This document shows positions 1 to 7,642 of a stretch of DNA of 36,396 nt, piece after piece. A program made the translations under genes and the position numbers. Numbering within the stretch: position 1 is the first letter of the stretch; the number at the start of each line of letters is the position of its first letter. The notes beneath the pieces were generated by a model, which worked only from the letters and a program-made list of their open reading frames with translations, was not told the origin of the DNA and ran no database searches. Source of the DNA: JAAYJM01 sp964498585 (GTDB taxonomy: Bacteria > Bacteroidota > Ignavibacteria > Kapaibacteriales > UBA2268); assembly GCA_964498585.1 (NCBI GenBank), contig CAZCHH010000036.1:1-36396 (forward strand), written 5' to 3'.

Positions 1-1066
1 CTTGAAGGGAATAATCCCCTGCGGGCTGTCCGTTATTTACTACTGAACGGTAAACACTGTATTCTGTTGCTGTGGGAACGGCATCCCAAGATAAGCGGTA
101 TTGTCCGGGATTCATTTCGCTGTCGTTGATTACTAAATTGCTTGCGGGCGGAAGAACGGCAAAATACCACTGTTCGAGGTCTTCGGTTGCCGGACCGAAG
201 CCGTTCATATTGCGTGCCCGAACGCGATAAAATCCCTGCCCGTCCGGCGGGGTATATTGAAATTGTGGGTCTTTTCCAGCATAAATCTGAACATATTCAT
301 CTTCATGCTTTCTTTCCAACTGGTAACTTGTGGCGTGGCTCACCACATCCCACCAAAATGTTTTGCCGATAAAATCATATCTGAAATTGGCAGGGACAGA
401 CAAACCGCCAGCTTCTTTTTGATAAATTATATAATCGTTGAAGCGGGCTGGATTGACTTTATCCCAAATCCGCTTGCCGATTTCGCAGTATTTGGAAATA
501 ATCGTGTAAAGTTGGTTGCCTTTTTCGATGCGTTCACGGGTTTTATCCTCACGAATGCAGGCATTTTTGTTTTGTAAACGTCTGGCATCGTCGAGTTGCT
601 GAAGTTTGTCTTCCATATCGTCTAGCATTGCTTGGGTCAAACCTCCGGAAGCAAGTTCCGTCAGGTTCTCAACCATTAGAGAATGAACCATCCTTGCTCT
701 TGTTAGAAATGCCTCGTCAGAAAGCTGCGACATATCTGATATTCCAAGTGATTTGTATATGGGTGCCGATTTGCCCCATTTCATCTCAACACGCAAAGCC
801 ATACTTCTGACCAGAACCCGAACTTCTTCGGTTAATACGTCTTTTTCTGCTGTGGCGGTGAGGTATCCCTGATTTACGTAATCGTCTGTCGGGAAAAGCT
901 CGTAAGCATCAATAAGTGTCTGGAGTGCTGTTACATCTGCTGCAACAACGCCATAAACGCCGAATTCTGTTATATCTCGTGTTATCGAATCGCAAATATG
1001 CTGACCGAACATTGTCAGTTCTGAATCTGTGATATGATAATCTCTCTTGAATGAATCGTTTGCCAT
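1..1066 (-). CDS. Fibronectin type III domain protein, partial (3' end beyond the window)
   Basis: I translated this directly. The minus strand is open from an ATG at 1066 to the window edge (355 codons, no stop), so the C-terminus is missing. The first ~215 residues (start MANDSFKRDYHITDSEL) look largely helical and carry no signal peptide. They are followed by a fibronectin-III-like beta domain at about 220-305 (RVRARNMNGFG is the typical YRVRAxNxxG strand) and the start of a second at about 308 (YRLSWDAVPTATEYSVYR). AAAAGGTG lies about 8 nt before the ATG. The base composition is richer in G+C than its neighbours. The family layout (helical N-terminus plus FN3) is found in hypothetical proteins of Bacteroidota/Chlorobiota; its function is unknown to me. 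FN3 domains suggest binding of protein or glycan, but that is inference. Confidence 0.85.
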   Translation of the reverse strand, partial: MANDSFKRDYHITDSELTMFGQHICDSITRDITEFGVYGVVAADVTALQTLIDAYELFPTDDYVNQGYLTATAEKDVLTEEVRVLVRSMALRVEMKWGKSAPIYKSLGISDMSQLSDEAFLTRARMVHSLMVENLTELASGGLTQAMLDDMEDKLQQLDDARRLQNKNACIREDKTRERIEKGNQLYTIISKYCEIGKRIWDKVNPARFNDYIIYQKEAGGLSVPANFRYDFIGKTFWWDVVSHATSYQLERKHEDEYVQIYAGKDPQFQYTPPDGQGFYRVRARNMNGFGPATEDLEQWYFAVLPPASNLVINDSEMNPGQYRLSWDAVPTATEYSVYRSVVNNGQPAGDYSLQ

Positions 1067-1160
1067 AAAAAACACCTTTTATTATAAATTTATAATTGTG
1101 AATTAGAAATCTATTATTAATAAAAAACATTATATTCTTTTACGATGAAAATAAGAACAA

Positions 1161-1349
1161 TTACGATATGCTTTTCATCTCTTACGATACACTTTTCATC
1201 TCTTACGATACACTTTTCATCTCTTACGATATGCTTTTCATCTCTTACGATATGCTTTTCATCTCTTACGATATGCTTTTCATCTCTTACGATACACTTT
1301 TCATCTCTTACGATATGCTTTTCATCTCTTACGATACACTTTTCATCTA
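1161..1349. repeat. Nine-copy 21-bp tandem repeat (minisatellite)
   Basis: Nine head-to-tail 21-bp units, without spacers. Each is TTACGATA, then TG or CA, then CTTTTCATCTC; the last unit ends in A. The units differ essentially only at the dinucleotide, in the order TG CA CA TG TG TG CA TG CA. Because 21 is a multiple of three, the plus strand stays open through the array. On the minus strand each unit reads GAG ATG AAA AGY RTA TCG TAA, a five-codon mini-ORF (MKSVS or MKSIS) that stops three bases before the next ATG. The array lies about 95 bp upstream of the FN3-protein start. Confidence 0.95.
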
Positions 1350-1573
1350 AATTCTATCTGCTGCGTAAAAGATTAGAAGCTAATTTAAGAAATACAAAAG
1401 CAAATTTAACAAGATAATTTCAATTTTTACGGCTTATGAAAGTTCATTTAAAAAGAACTTCCCGACATTTATAAAACACAACTATATGAAAACCGATTCT
1501 AAATTAATAATAAAATAATACAAAAGCAAGAAGAAAAAATATTTTTTTGTATTTAAACTGTATATTTTTTAAT

Positions 1574-1607
1574 AGATGGACTACACTTTCCCAAGTGGAG
1601 ACCATCT
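1574..1607 (+). terminator. Hairpin with T-tract (terminator-like), family AGATGG...CCATCT
   Basis: A 15-nt left arm and a 15-nt right arm (13 of 15 paired) around a 4-nt loop, followed on the plus strand by TTCTTCTTTT. The T-tract is on the plus side although no plus-strand gene lies upstream. It may act bidirectionally or be a dispersed element. It closely resembles the hairpin at 7434-7468. Confidence 0.6.
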
Positions 1608-1636
1608 TTCTTCTTTTGAAAATCAAAAAACCGTAT

Positions 1637-1669
1637 AGATGTGCCACACTTTGCAAGAGTGGCACATCT
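1637..1669 (+). terminator. Strong hairpin with T-tract, downstream of the restriction operon
   Basis: A perfect 11-bp stem (AGATGTGCCAC / GTGGCACATCT) with an 11-nt loop is followed by TTTTTTGTTTT on the plus strand. On the minus strand a T-run (GGTTTTTTG) also follows after six bases, so it could end the hsdS transcript arriving from the right. The rest of 1350-1759 shows no gene. Confidence 0.65.
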
Positions 1670-1759
1670 TTTTTGTTTTACACATTTTCAAGAACGAAAT
1701 GAAGAATTTTTCTTTTGTCTTTGAACTATGTTTTTATAATCACTTTTTACTAACAACGC

Positions 1760-3106
1760 TTATTTCTCAATCTCCTCTTCCACTTTCCTTTTTGCTTCTT
1801 CCAAAAGTTCTTTGCTTTCCTTTCTCAATTTATAACTTTCCTGTATTTTCTTTGCAATTTCTTCTTGTAACTCGGATTTGATAAGAGGGATTTTAAATGT
1901 TTCAAAATCTGATGGTTTCAAATGGTCTATTAATGCACCACCAGATAATTTCTCTACCTGCATTTTGCAGAGAATTGAATTGAAAATTAATGATAAACAT
2001 TCTTTTTCAAACGCTTGATATTTTTCTTTTAATGTTAATCGAAAAAAAGCACCACTTAAAACACCTTGCACATCCTCTTTCAAAACATAACTTATTCCGA
2101 TTGTGCCATCTTTTGTAAAAAGTATCTCATCTTTTTTGGGTTGAAAATTCTTTTTTAATTCTACAAATGCGGAATCTGATATTTTCCTGTTAGTTTCAGA
2201 TATTCCATTAATTGAGAAATCAGAAACCCTTACAAAATCCTTTCCTGTTTCAGTATAAGCATCTGTTCCAACTTCAATTCCCTTTTTCCAATTTACCATT
2301 TTTCCTGCATAATCCCAGCTGCCTTCGTATTCTTCAATTTTTTTGATAATTGCATCATATTTCGGTTGAAAATATTCGCTGTCATATCTTTTTGCATTAT
2401 CAATTTCTTTTTTTGTTGTTGAAAACCAAAGAGAATGTTTAACATCATAATTCAAAAGCCCCAGTTCTTTCAAAAGTAATTCTTCTGCTTCGCAGTAAAG
2501 TTGTTTAGATTGGGTTTGTTTTTGAATTGAGTTATTAATTATTGTATCAATTAAAATTTCAAAATCAGAACTGAATTTTGGTATTTGTAATTTGTATAAA
2601 TAAGAAGGTGCAATATGAGGTTGAGCTAAGCCATAAGAACCTCTAAGAATTAAACCTTTTCCATATTTTGTATTCAAATAAGTAGCAAGATAACCTCCAA
2701 GGAAATTCTCAGATTTTATTATTAATACGTCTGCACATGCATATATTTCATCATATTTTTTAAAAGAAGCTGTTTGACCAAAGTTTGCACCAGAACGTGT
2801 CATAAGAACATTATTATATTCTAACTTATTTCTATAAATCGCTGATTTTAATTCAACAGAAGCATAAGCTTTATTTGAAAAATCAAGAAAATTATCTCGA
2901 ATATTTTGAGCTAATAAAATATGAATACCTTCATTTTCATATATTCTTACGAATTCTGTAGGGTGAATAATATTTTTTAATTTTAATTTAGAAGGAAATT
3001 TTGCAATTTTCTTTTCAATCTCCAAATACTCTGGCTTAAAGAACTCAGCATCGTATCTGTGAGCTTCGAGAATATCTTTATATTTTATGAATGAAATTTT
3101 TGGCAT
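1760..3106 (-). CDS. hsdS: Type I-like restriction-modification specificity subunit (HsdS family)
   Basis: A 448-residue protein with the two-repeat layout of HsdS. Each half starts with a matching motif (HRYDAEFFKPEYLEIEKKI near 16; KRYDSEYFQPKYDAIIKKI near 239), carries a variable target-recognition domain, and ends in a helical conserved region (QKQTQSKQLYCEAEELLLKE; ESYKLRKESKELLEEAKRK). In the family the two TRDs each read one half of a bipartite target and the helices dock the methylase. It is the last gene of the operon, 6 nt after the OLD-like gene, with no clear ribosome site, which suggests translational coupling. Its partner is the RM fusion at 4954-6993. No HsdR is present, so it probably directs a BcgI-like enzyme rather than a translocating type I enzyme. 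Confidence 0.9.
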   Translation of the reverse strand: MPKISFIKYKDILEAHRYDAEFFKPEYLEIEKKIAKFPSKLKLKNIIHPTEFVRIYENEGIHILLAQNIRDNFLDFSNKAYASVELKSAIYRNKLEYNNVLMTRSGANFGQTASFKKYDEIYACADVLIIKSENFLGGYLATYLNTKYGKGLILRGSYGLAQPHIAPSYLYKLQIPKFSSDFEILIDTIINNSIQKQTQSKQLYCEAEELLLKELGLLNYDVKHSLWFSTTKKEIDNAKRYDSEYFQPKYDAIIKKIEEYEGSWDYAGKMVNWKKGIEVGTDAYTETGKDFVRVSDFSINGISETNRKISDSAFVELKKNFQPKKDEILFTKDGTIGISYVLKEDVQGVLSGAFFRLTLKEKYQAFEKECLSLIFNSILCKMQVEKLSGGALIDHLKPSDFETFKIPLIKSELQEEIAKKIQESYKLRKESKELLEEAKRKVEEEIEK

Positions 3107-3112
3107 AGTGGG

Positions 3113-4930
3113 TTATTTGTTAATAATTTCTTTTAAAAAATCAATAAGTTCTGGCTCTAAAACTTCATTCCATTCATTTAAATTCATATCTTGAAAAATT
3201 GTTATATTATTTTTCTCTTTTATTTTTTTATTTTCAAGTTTTTTTTCTGCAACAATTTCTTTTATTTCTTTCTTAACATTTGAATTATCTTGAAATATTG
3301 AAAATGTATCTTCATCTAATGAATAAATTCTTTCAAAAGCCTTGGGATGATAGTAATTCTCAATACAACTCTTTTTTAACATATAACCCTTTCCTTTTGG
3401 TTTTAAATTAAATCTATCTACCTTTTCCTTTTGTTTGTTTTCATTACCTTGATTTTTATCACTATCTATAATTAAATATAACTTTCTGCCTGTATTATCA
3501 AAATAATCTATATTTATGAAACTTTCAATATCACGTCCACCACCGAAAGGTAGTAATAATATATTTTTATTACTTATCAAACTTTTTTTAAAAAACAATT
3601 TTGTGATTATATCATAAAACTTTGCATCATTATTACCTTCTACAAAAACAATTTTTTCATGATAATCTCTAAGATTATATGAAGGTTTAATCCCTAGATC
3701 ATCTATAATTCTCATTATAAATTCATTGTCATTAAGATCTTTTGAGTATAAATAGGTTGATTGATCCCCTTTTGTGCATAAAATAATTGAATCAATTTTA
3801 GTTGCACCAGTAAAAATAGGTGAATGAGTAGTAACTATAATTTGGTTTTCCTCAGATAAATCAAGAAAAGCACTTAAAAGATCCTCTTGTGCTGAAGGAT
3901 GCAAAAATGTTTCAGGTTCTTCAATTAAATATATAATATTGTGCCCTTTGTTCTTTTCTGCTAAATATCTAAAACGGGCAACCATGAATAATCTTCTATA
4001 ACCAGAGCCTTTATGACTCATAGGTATGGTTTTTAAATCTCCTTCAAATTGAAAATTAACATCCACACTTCTTATAGCATCTTTCCATACAATAACTGGC
4101 TTAATTTCAACTTCTTTTATAGTAGATGCATATTCTTTTAAGTATTTTTTTATTGATTTTGCTTCATTTTGCATTTGTTGTTCGATTTCTTTCTCAACAA
4201 TTCTCAATTTCATTGATTCATCTGAAGTTTCCCTTTCAAAATACTCTTGAATTTCTGTAACTGAATTAGTTTTAAAAGGTGTATCAGCTTTTAGCCCATA
4301 ATCAGAAACAAACATCTCAACGCCTGGAAACAGTGTTGATATTCTATAATCATCGTCTATAAATCTTTTTATTATTTCTTTATTGTTTAAACTACAGTAT
4401 TCTTTAATAAATTTAATTTTTTCTAATTTTGAATTTCTACCTTTTCCCTCAACTGGGATATTAATAGAATATTTATCAATTATTGTATTTAACTCATCAT
4501 CAGATTTTAAATATAACATCGAAAACTCTTCATCAAGGTAATCTCGTATCAATAATTCTTCTTTATCAAACCCTTTTTTGGGGCTATTAACAGTCTTTCT
4601 ATAAATAATGCTTTGTTCAAAGATCAAATCATTAATAAATTCCAGTAAACCGTCAGTTTTTTTTACTTTAGTTTTAATTTTTGTTTCTAAAATTTCTTTT
4701 AAATCATCATTTGTAAATTGACATATTAAAGAAATACATTTTGATGAATCATTAAAGTCATGTTCTGTAATTGGATATGATTTAGGATCTATAAATGAGG
4801 CTATAGCATTTAATATAATTGATTTGCCTGAGTCATTTTTCCCAACTATTGATGTGAAATTTGATAACGGTATCTCTTGAGAATTATTGATACCTCTATA
4901 ATTTTCTATTGTTATTTTATTAATATACAT
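3113..4930 (-). CDS. OLD-family ATP-dependent endonuclease (AAA/ABC ATPase plus TOPRIM)
   Basis: The frame is open from 4963, but I place the start at 4930 (MYINKITIENYRG) because GGGAG lies 8 nt before that ATG and the family begins with this strand; 605 residues. Visible in order: Walker A GKNDSGKS (30-37), an ABC-like signature SHKGSGYRR (about 305-313), Walker B YLIEEPETFLHP (about 334-345), H-loop TTHSP (367-371), then a C-terminal TOPRIM domain with Glu in VFVEGNND (E431) and the DSD pair in LIIDSD (D489, D491). This is the class 1 OLD layout: an ATPase dimer with metal-dependent nuclease domains; several members act in phage defence. The gene sits between the RM fusion and its specificity subunit with 23-nt and 6-nt gaps, so all three are very likely one transcript. 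Whether it works with the RM enzyme or alone is not shown by the sequence. Confidence 0.88.
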   Translation of the reverse strand: MYINKITIENYRGINNSQEIPLSNFTSIVGKNDSGKSIILNAIASFIDPKSYPITEHDFNDSSKCISLICQFTNDDLKEILETKIKTKVKKTDGLLEFINDLIFEQSIIYRKTVNSPKKGFDKEELLIRDYLDEEFSMLYLKSDDELNTIIDKYSINIPVEGKGRNSKLEKIKFIKEYCSLNNKEIIKRFIDDDYRISTLFPGVEMFVSDYGLKADTPFKTNSVTEIQEYFERETSDESMKLRIVEKEIEQQMQNEAKSIKKYLKEYASTIKEVEIKPVIVWKDAIRSVDVNFQFEGDLKTIPMSHKGSGYRRLFMVARFRYLAEKNKGHNIIYLIEEPETFLHPSAQEDLLSAFLDLSEENQIIVTTHSPIFTGATKIDSIILCTKGDQSTYLYSKDLNDNEFIMRIIDDLGIKPSYNLRDYHEKIVFVEGNNDAKFYDIITKLFFKKSLISNKNILLLPFGGGRDIESFINIDYFDNTGRKLYLIIDSDKNQGNENKQKEKVDRFNLKPKGKGYMLKKSCIENYYHPKAFERIYSLDEDTFSIFQDNSNVKKEIKEIVAEKKLENKKIKEKNNITIFQDMNLNEWNEVLEPELIDFLKEIINK

Positions 4931-4953
4931 AGATTTTTCTCCCAATTTAAAAT

Positions 4954-6993
4954 TTATTTCCAAAAACTTAAATTCTGTTGTTTTGCCCAGATTTCAAATG
5001 CATCAGCAATTTCCTTCAGGTCGTGCTTTTGAATTAAATGATTATGCTCGTCGAGAATTCTTTCACCATTTTCATTTGTCATATAAATTTCTTCGCCGGA
5101 ATTATCTTTTCCGCTGTTTTCACTTACTGCCATAAACACTTCATAGTCTTCTAATTTTGGATTTATTTGAGCGTCCCACTTTTGGACAAACAGAACAGAT
5201 GTTTTAGTTCCTGTATGTGGTTTGAAAGTATTTCCGTCAAGCCCGACAACAGCAATTAACCTTGCTTTTTCCATTACAAAGTTTCTGATTTTTTCATCGC
5301 TTGTATTGTTGAACCTACCTTGAGGAAGAACAATAGCCATTCTACCGCCGGGTTTAAGGAATTCCAAATTTCTTTCAATAAACAACACATCACGGGAAAC
5401 CTTATTAGCTTTTTTTCCTTTGCCGTCAAAAGCAACTTCGTAATTAGAAATAAGGCGTGAATCTTTAATATCACCTGCAAAAGGAGGATTAGCCATAACA
5501 ATATCGAATTTGAATTCTTTTGGATATTTTGGGTCAACAGCTAAATCAAGCAATCTTTGATAGCCATCGTTATAAGTTTTAATCCAGGTTCTGTCTTTTT
5601 GTTTTTCTTCCCATCTTGTATAGTCCAAAGTATTTAAATGCAAGACATTCGTTTTACCGTCTCCTGCAATCATATTAAGGGTGCGGGCAACGCGGACTGA
5701 CTTTTCATCAAAATCAATTCCAAAAACTTTATCAACATAATCTTTTTGTTCGCCTGTAAGTTTCTGATTGGAAAAGTTAGCAAACTGAGCTTTACCTTGG
5801 TTCACAAGTTTTTGCCATACATTAAAAAGAGTATGCACAGTAAAACCGCAACTTCCGCAAGCGGTATCAATCATAAATTCATTTGCTTTTGGATTCATCA
5901 TAAAAACACACATATCAATCACATTTCTTGGTGTGAAGTATTGCCCCTTTTCCCCTTTTGCTGATTTATTAACCAAATATTCAAAAGCTTCATCAATCAC
6001 CTGAAGATTAGAATTGAAAAGTTTTACATTCTGCAAAAATCCCACACAAATTTGTAGATGGTTTTCATCTGTAATTCTAAGTGGTTCGCCTTGTTCAAAA
6101 ATACCTTGCCACTTTCCTTTTGCTTTTCTGTAAAGCTCGTTAATCACTTCTTTTGTATAATGAGCATCGCCACGGCTTCTAAATTCAAGTTTCCTAAAAT
6201 CATCAGTTTCAATTTTCTCAAGAATAAGCTTATCACTTAATTCTTGGTTTTGCCTTTTGAAAATTTTGAATTGTGTTTCAATATTAACTCTATCATCAGC
6301 ACTTTCCATTTCATCATAAAGCTTAGTGAAAATTAGTTTAAAAACTTCTTCAAAAACATCTACACCTGCATTTGCCAAAACTTCATCTTCCATATCCTGA
6401 ATCAAATGTTTGAGAGATTTTCTTTCTTCAGTAAGCTTGTCTTTAAGCATTAATTCAAGATAAGTAAACTTTTCGTTTTTTACATCATCAATGTTTTCAT
6501 TAGCTTTTGGAATATTAGAAAGTGGCTCGAAATAGTTAGGGTCTAATCTTTCATAATAATTAATCTCAACACCATTTGTCCATATAGCAAGAGGAGCGCC
6601 TGTCGCATTTGTATAACTTTTTAATTGGTCTTTGCCATCTTTAGCTTTGTGTTTTTTAATTTCAATAACGCAATATACACTTGTTTTGTCTTTTTTATTA
6701 AGAATAACAATGTCAGCAAATTTCTTTTCTCTACCAAAAGTTACAGTATATTCCACTTCAATTAAATCAAGAGGGTATCCATATTCATTAATGATTTTAT
6801 CAAGCATTAATTGCCTGACAATTTCTTCGGGTTTAACTTGAATATCTTTTTTTCTTTTTAAACATTTAATGAAAAGTTTATTTCCCTTTTCAAAAATGCT
6901 ATCTTCAATTATATCAATTCTATCTGGTGAAAATATTGTTAAATCATATTTTCCGTCAACCTTTACAAGTTGTGCAAGTTGTATATTTTCCAT
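4954..6993 (-). CDS. Nuclease-methyltransferase fusion (BcgI-like RM subunit, HSDR_N plus N6-Mtase)
   Basis: 679 residues. N-terminal PD-(D/E)XK nuclease of the HSDR_N type: D94 in KKFADIVIL and E111-I-K113 in YCVIEIKKHK. A helical linker leads to an N6-adenine methylase: GQYFTPRNVID (350-360), SAM motif DTACGSCGF (376-384), and catalytic NPPF (502-505). The reaction is adenine methylation at a target chosen by the HsdS subunit, and cleavage by the fused nuclease. There is no DEAD/helicase motor, so this resembles type IIB/IIG enzymes such as BcgI rather than classical type I. AGGA lies 6 nt before the ATG. A Bacteroidota-type promoter is seen at 7172-7203. Confidence 0.9.
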   Translation of the reverse strand: MENIQLAQLVKVDGKYDLTIFSPDRIDIIEDSIFEKGNKLFIKCLKRKKDIQVKPEEIVRQLMLDKIINEYGYPLDLIEVEYTVTFGREKKFADIVILNKKDKTSVYCVIEIKKHKAKDGKDQLKSYTNATGAPLAIWTNGVEINYYERLDPNYFEPLSNIPKANENIDDVKNEKFTYLELMLKDKLTEERKSLKHLIQDMEDEVLANAGVDVFEEVFKLIFTKLYDEMESADDRVNIETQFKIFKRQNQELSDKLILEKIETDDFRKLEFRSRGDAHYTKEVINELYRKAKGKWQGIFEQGEPLRITDENHLQICVGFLQNVKLFNSNLQVIDEAFEYLVNKSAKGEKGQYFTPRNVIDMCVFMMNPKANEFMIDTACGSCGFTVHTLFNVWQKLVNQGKAQFANFSNQKLTGEQKDYVDKVFGIDFDEKSVRVARTLNMIAGDGKTNVLHLNTLDYTRWEEKQKDRTWIKTYNDGYQRLLDLAVDPKYPKEFKFDIVMANPPFAGDIKDSRLISNYEVAFDGKGKKANKVSRDVLFIERNLEFLKPGGRMAIVLPQGRFNNTSDEKIRNFVMEKARLIAVVGLDGNTFKPHTGTKTSVLFVQKWDAQINPKLEDYEVFMAVSENSGKDNSGEEIYMTNENGERILDEHNHLIQKHDLKEIADAFEIWAKQQNLSFWK

Positions 6994-7051
6994 TTTTTCC
7001 TAAAAAGCAAAAGTTATTTATTCTATTTATCTCTTTTCTTGTTTTTTCTAT

Positions 7052-7132
7052 TTAAAATAATTTATTTTCAAGCAATTCAGGTTGCTTCTTCAAATGCAAT
7101 GTTATTTTGCTGTATTGCTTTTCTATGTCCAT
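7052..7132 (-). CDS. Possible 26-residue leader ORF of the restriction operon
   Basis: ATG at 7132 to TAA at 7052, beginning MDIEKQYSKITLHLKK and ending in ENKLF; charged and helix-prone. It lies between the predicted promoter (7172-7203) and the nuclease-methylase start at 6993, so it would be in the 5' leader of that mRNA. No good ribosome site is visible, and the ORF is short enough to occur by chance. If translated it could be a leader peptide; there is no homology I recognise. Confidence 0.2.
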   Translation of the reverse strand: MDIEKQYSKITLHLKKQPELLENKLF

Positions 7133-7171
7133 TATTTTTATTTTATTTAATCTAATATTTCTGCGACATTG

Positions 7172-7203
7172 CAAACCTAATTATTTTTAAATTAAAATGC
7201 AAA
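7172..7203 (-). promoter_or_regulatory. Bacteroidota-type promoter of the restriction operon
   Basis: Reading the minus strand: TTTG (7200-7203), 20 nt, then TAGGTTTG (7172-7179). This matches the Bacteroidota housekeeping consensus TTTG-N19/21-TAnnTTTG. The expected start site is near 7165, leaving a leader of about 170 nt before the ATG at 6993. Confidence 0.6.
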
Positions 7204-7433
7204 TAATTTTTATCAAAAATATTATATTCTTTATTTTATTTGAATAGTTTTAAACGAGAATATAGCAATCCTAATTTCTTTCATTTTGAAGTTATTATGT
7301 CCGATTAGTTGAAAGCACAATCAACACTCTAATCAAATACATTATTGATTTGAATATGAATGAGCATTTTTATCCACATTTTGAATTTAAGCAAGAAGAA
7401 GTAGTGGAAAAAAGTTGAGCTAGTTTTAAAGGC
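7204..7433. other. AT-rich spacer with a possible gene remnant
   Basis: Very AT-rich. On the plus strand a frame runs to a TGA near 7417-7419 (in its last part MNEHFYPHFEFKQEEVVEKS); it looks protein-like but has no usable start or homologue I recognise. It may be the tail of a decayed gene whose terminator is the hairpin at 7434-7468. Confidence 0.25.
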
Positions 7434-7468
7434 AGATGGACTCCACGCTTTGAAAGTGGAGTCCATCT
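7434..7468 (+). terminator. Hairpin with T-tract, sibling of the hairpin at 1574
   Basis: A perfect 13-bp stem (AGATGGACTCCAC / GTGGAGTCCATCT) around a 9-nt loop, followed on the plus strand by TTTTCTTTTTC. It shares its arms with the hairpin at 1574-1607, in the same orientation, so the two flank the restriction operon. There is no intact plus-strand gene upstream. Confidence 0.6.
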
Positions 7469-7513
7469 TTTTCTTTTTCATAAAACAGAAGTTCCTTCTG
7501 ACTACAGGGGAAC

Positions 7514-7528
7514 AGTCATCCGATGACT
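7514..7528. repeat. Small hairpin AGTCAT-CCG-ATGACT
   Basis: A 6-bp stem with a 3-nt loop inside the spacer between the hairpin at 7434 and the lipoprotein gene. The right half (CATCCGATGACTT) recurs at 29225-29237. Probably part of a dispersed element; no gene is seen in 7469-7642. Confidence 0.35.
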
Positions 7529-7642
7529 TTGGAAATCGCACCTTTGGAAAGTGTTTGACTGTAAAGGAACAGATGTCTATATTTGATTTTATGTTTCAAA
7601 ATGAGAAAATCGAATTAAAAATGTTATTGCAATCAAGAATTA

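Noticed and set aside
1161..1349. CRISPR array
   Set aside because: Units are 21 bp, directly adjacent with no unique spacers, and there are no cas genes in the window.
1145..1417. A 90-codon plus-strand frame through the 21-bp repeat
   Set aside because: The frame is open only because the unit is a multiple of three; the product is a monotonous SSLTI repeat with no plausible fold, and no ribosome site precedes it.
1760..6993. Complete type I restriction system
   Set aside because: No HsdR with helicase motor is present; the nuclease is fused to the methylase, so a BcgI-like type is a better reading.
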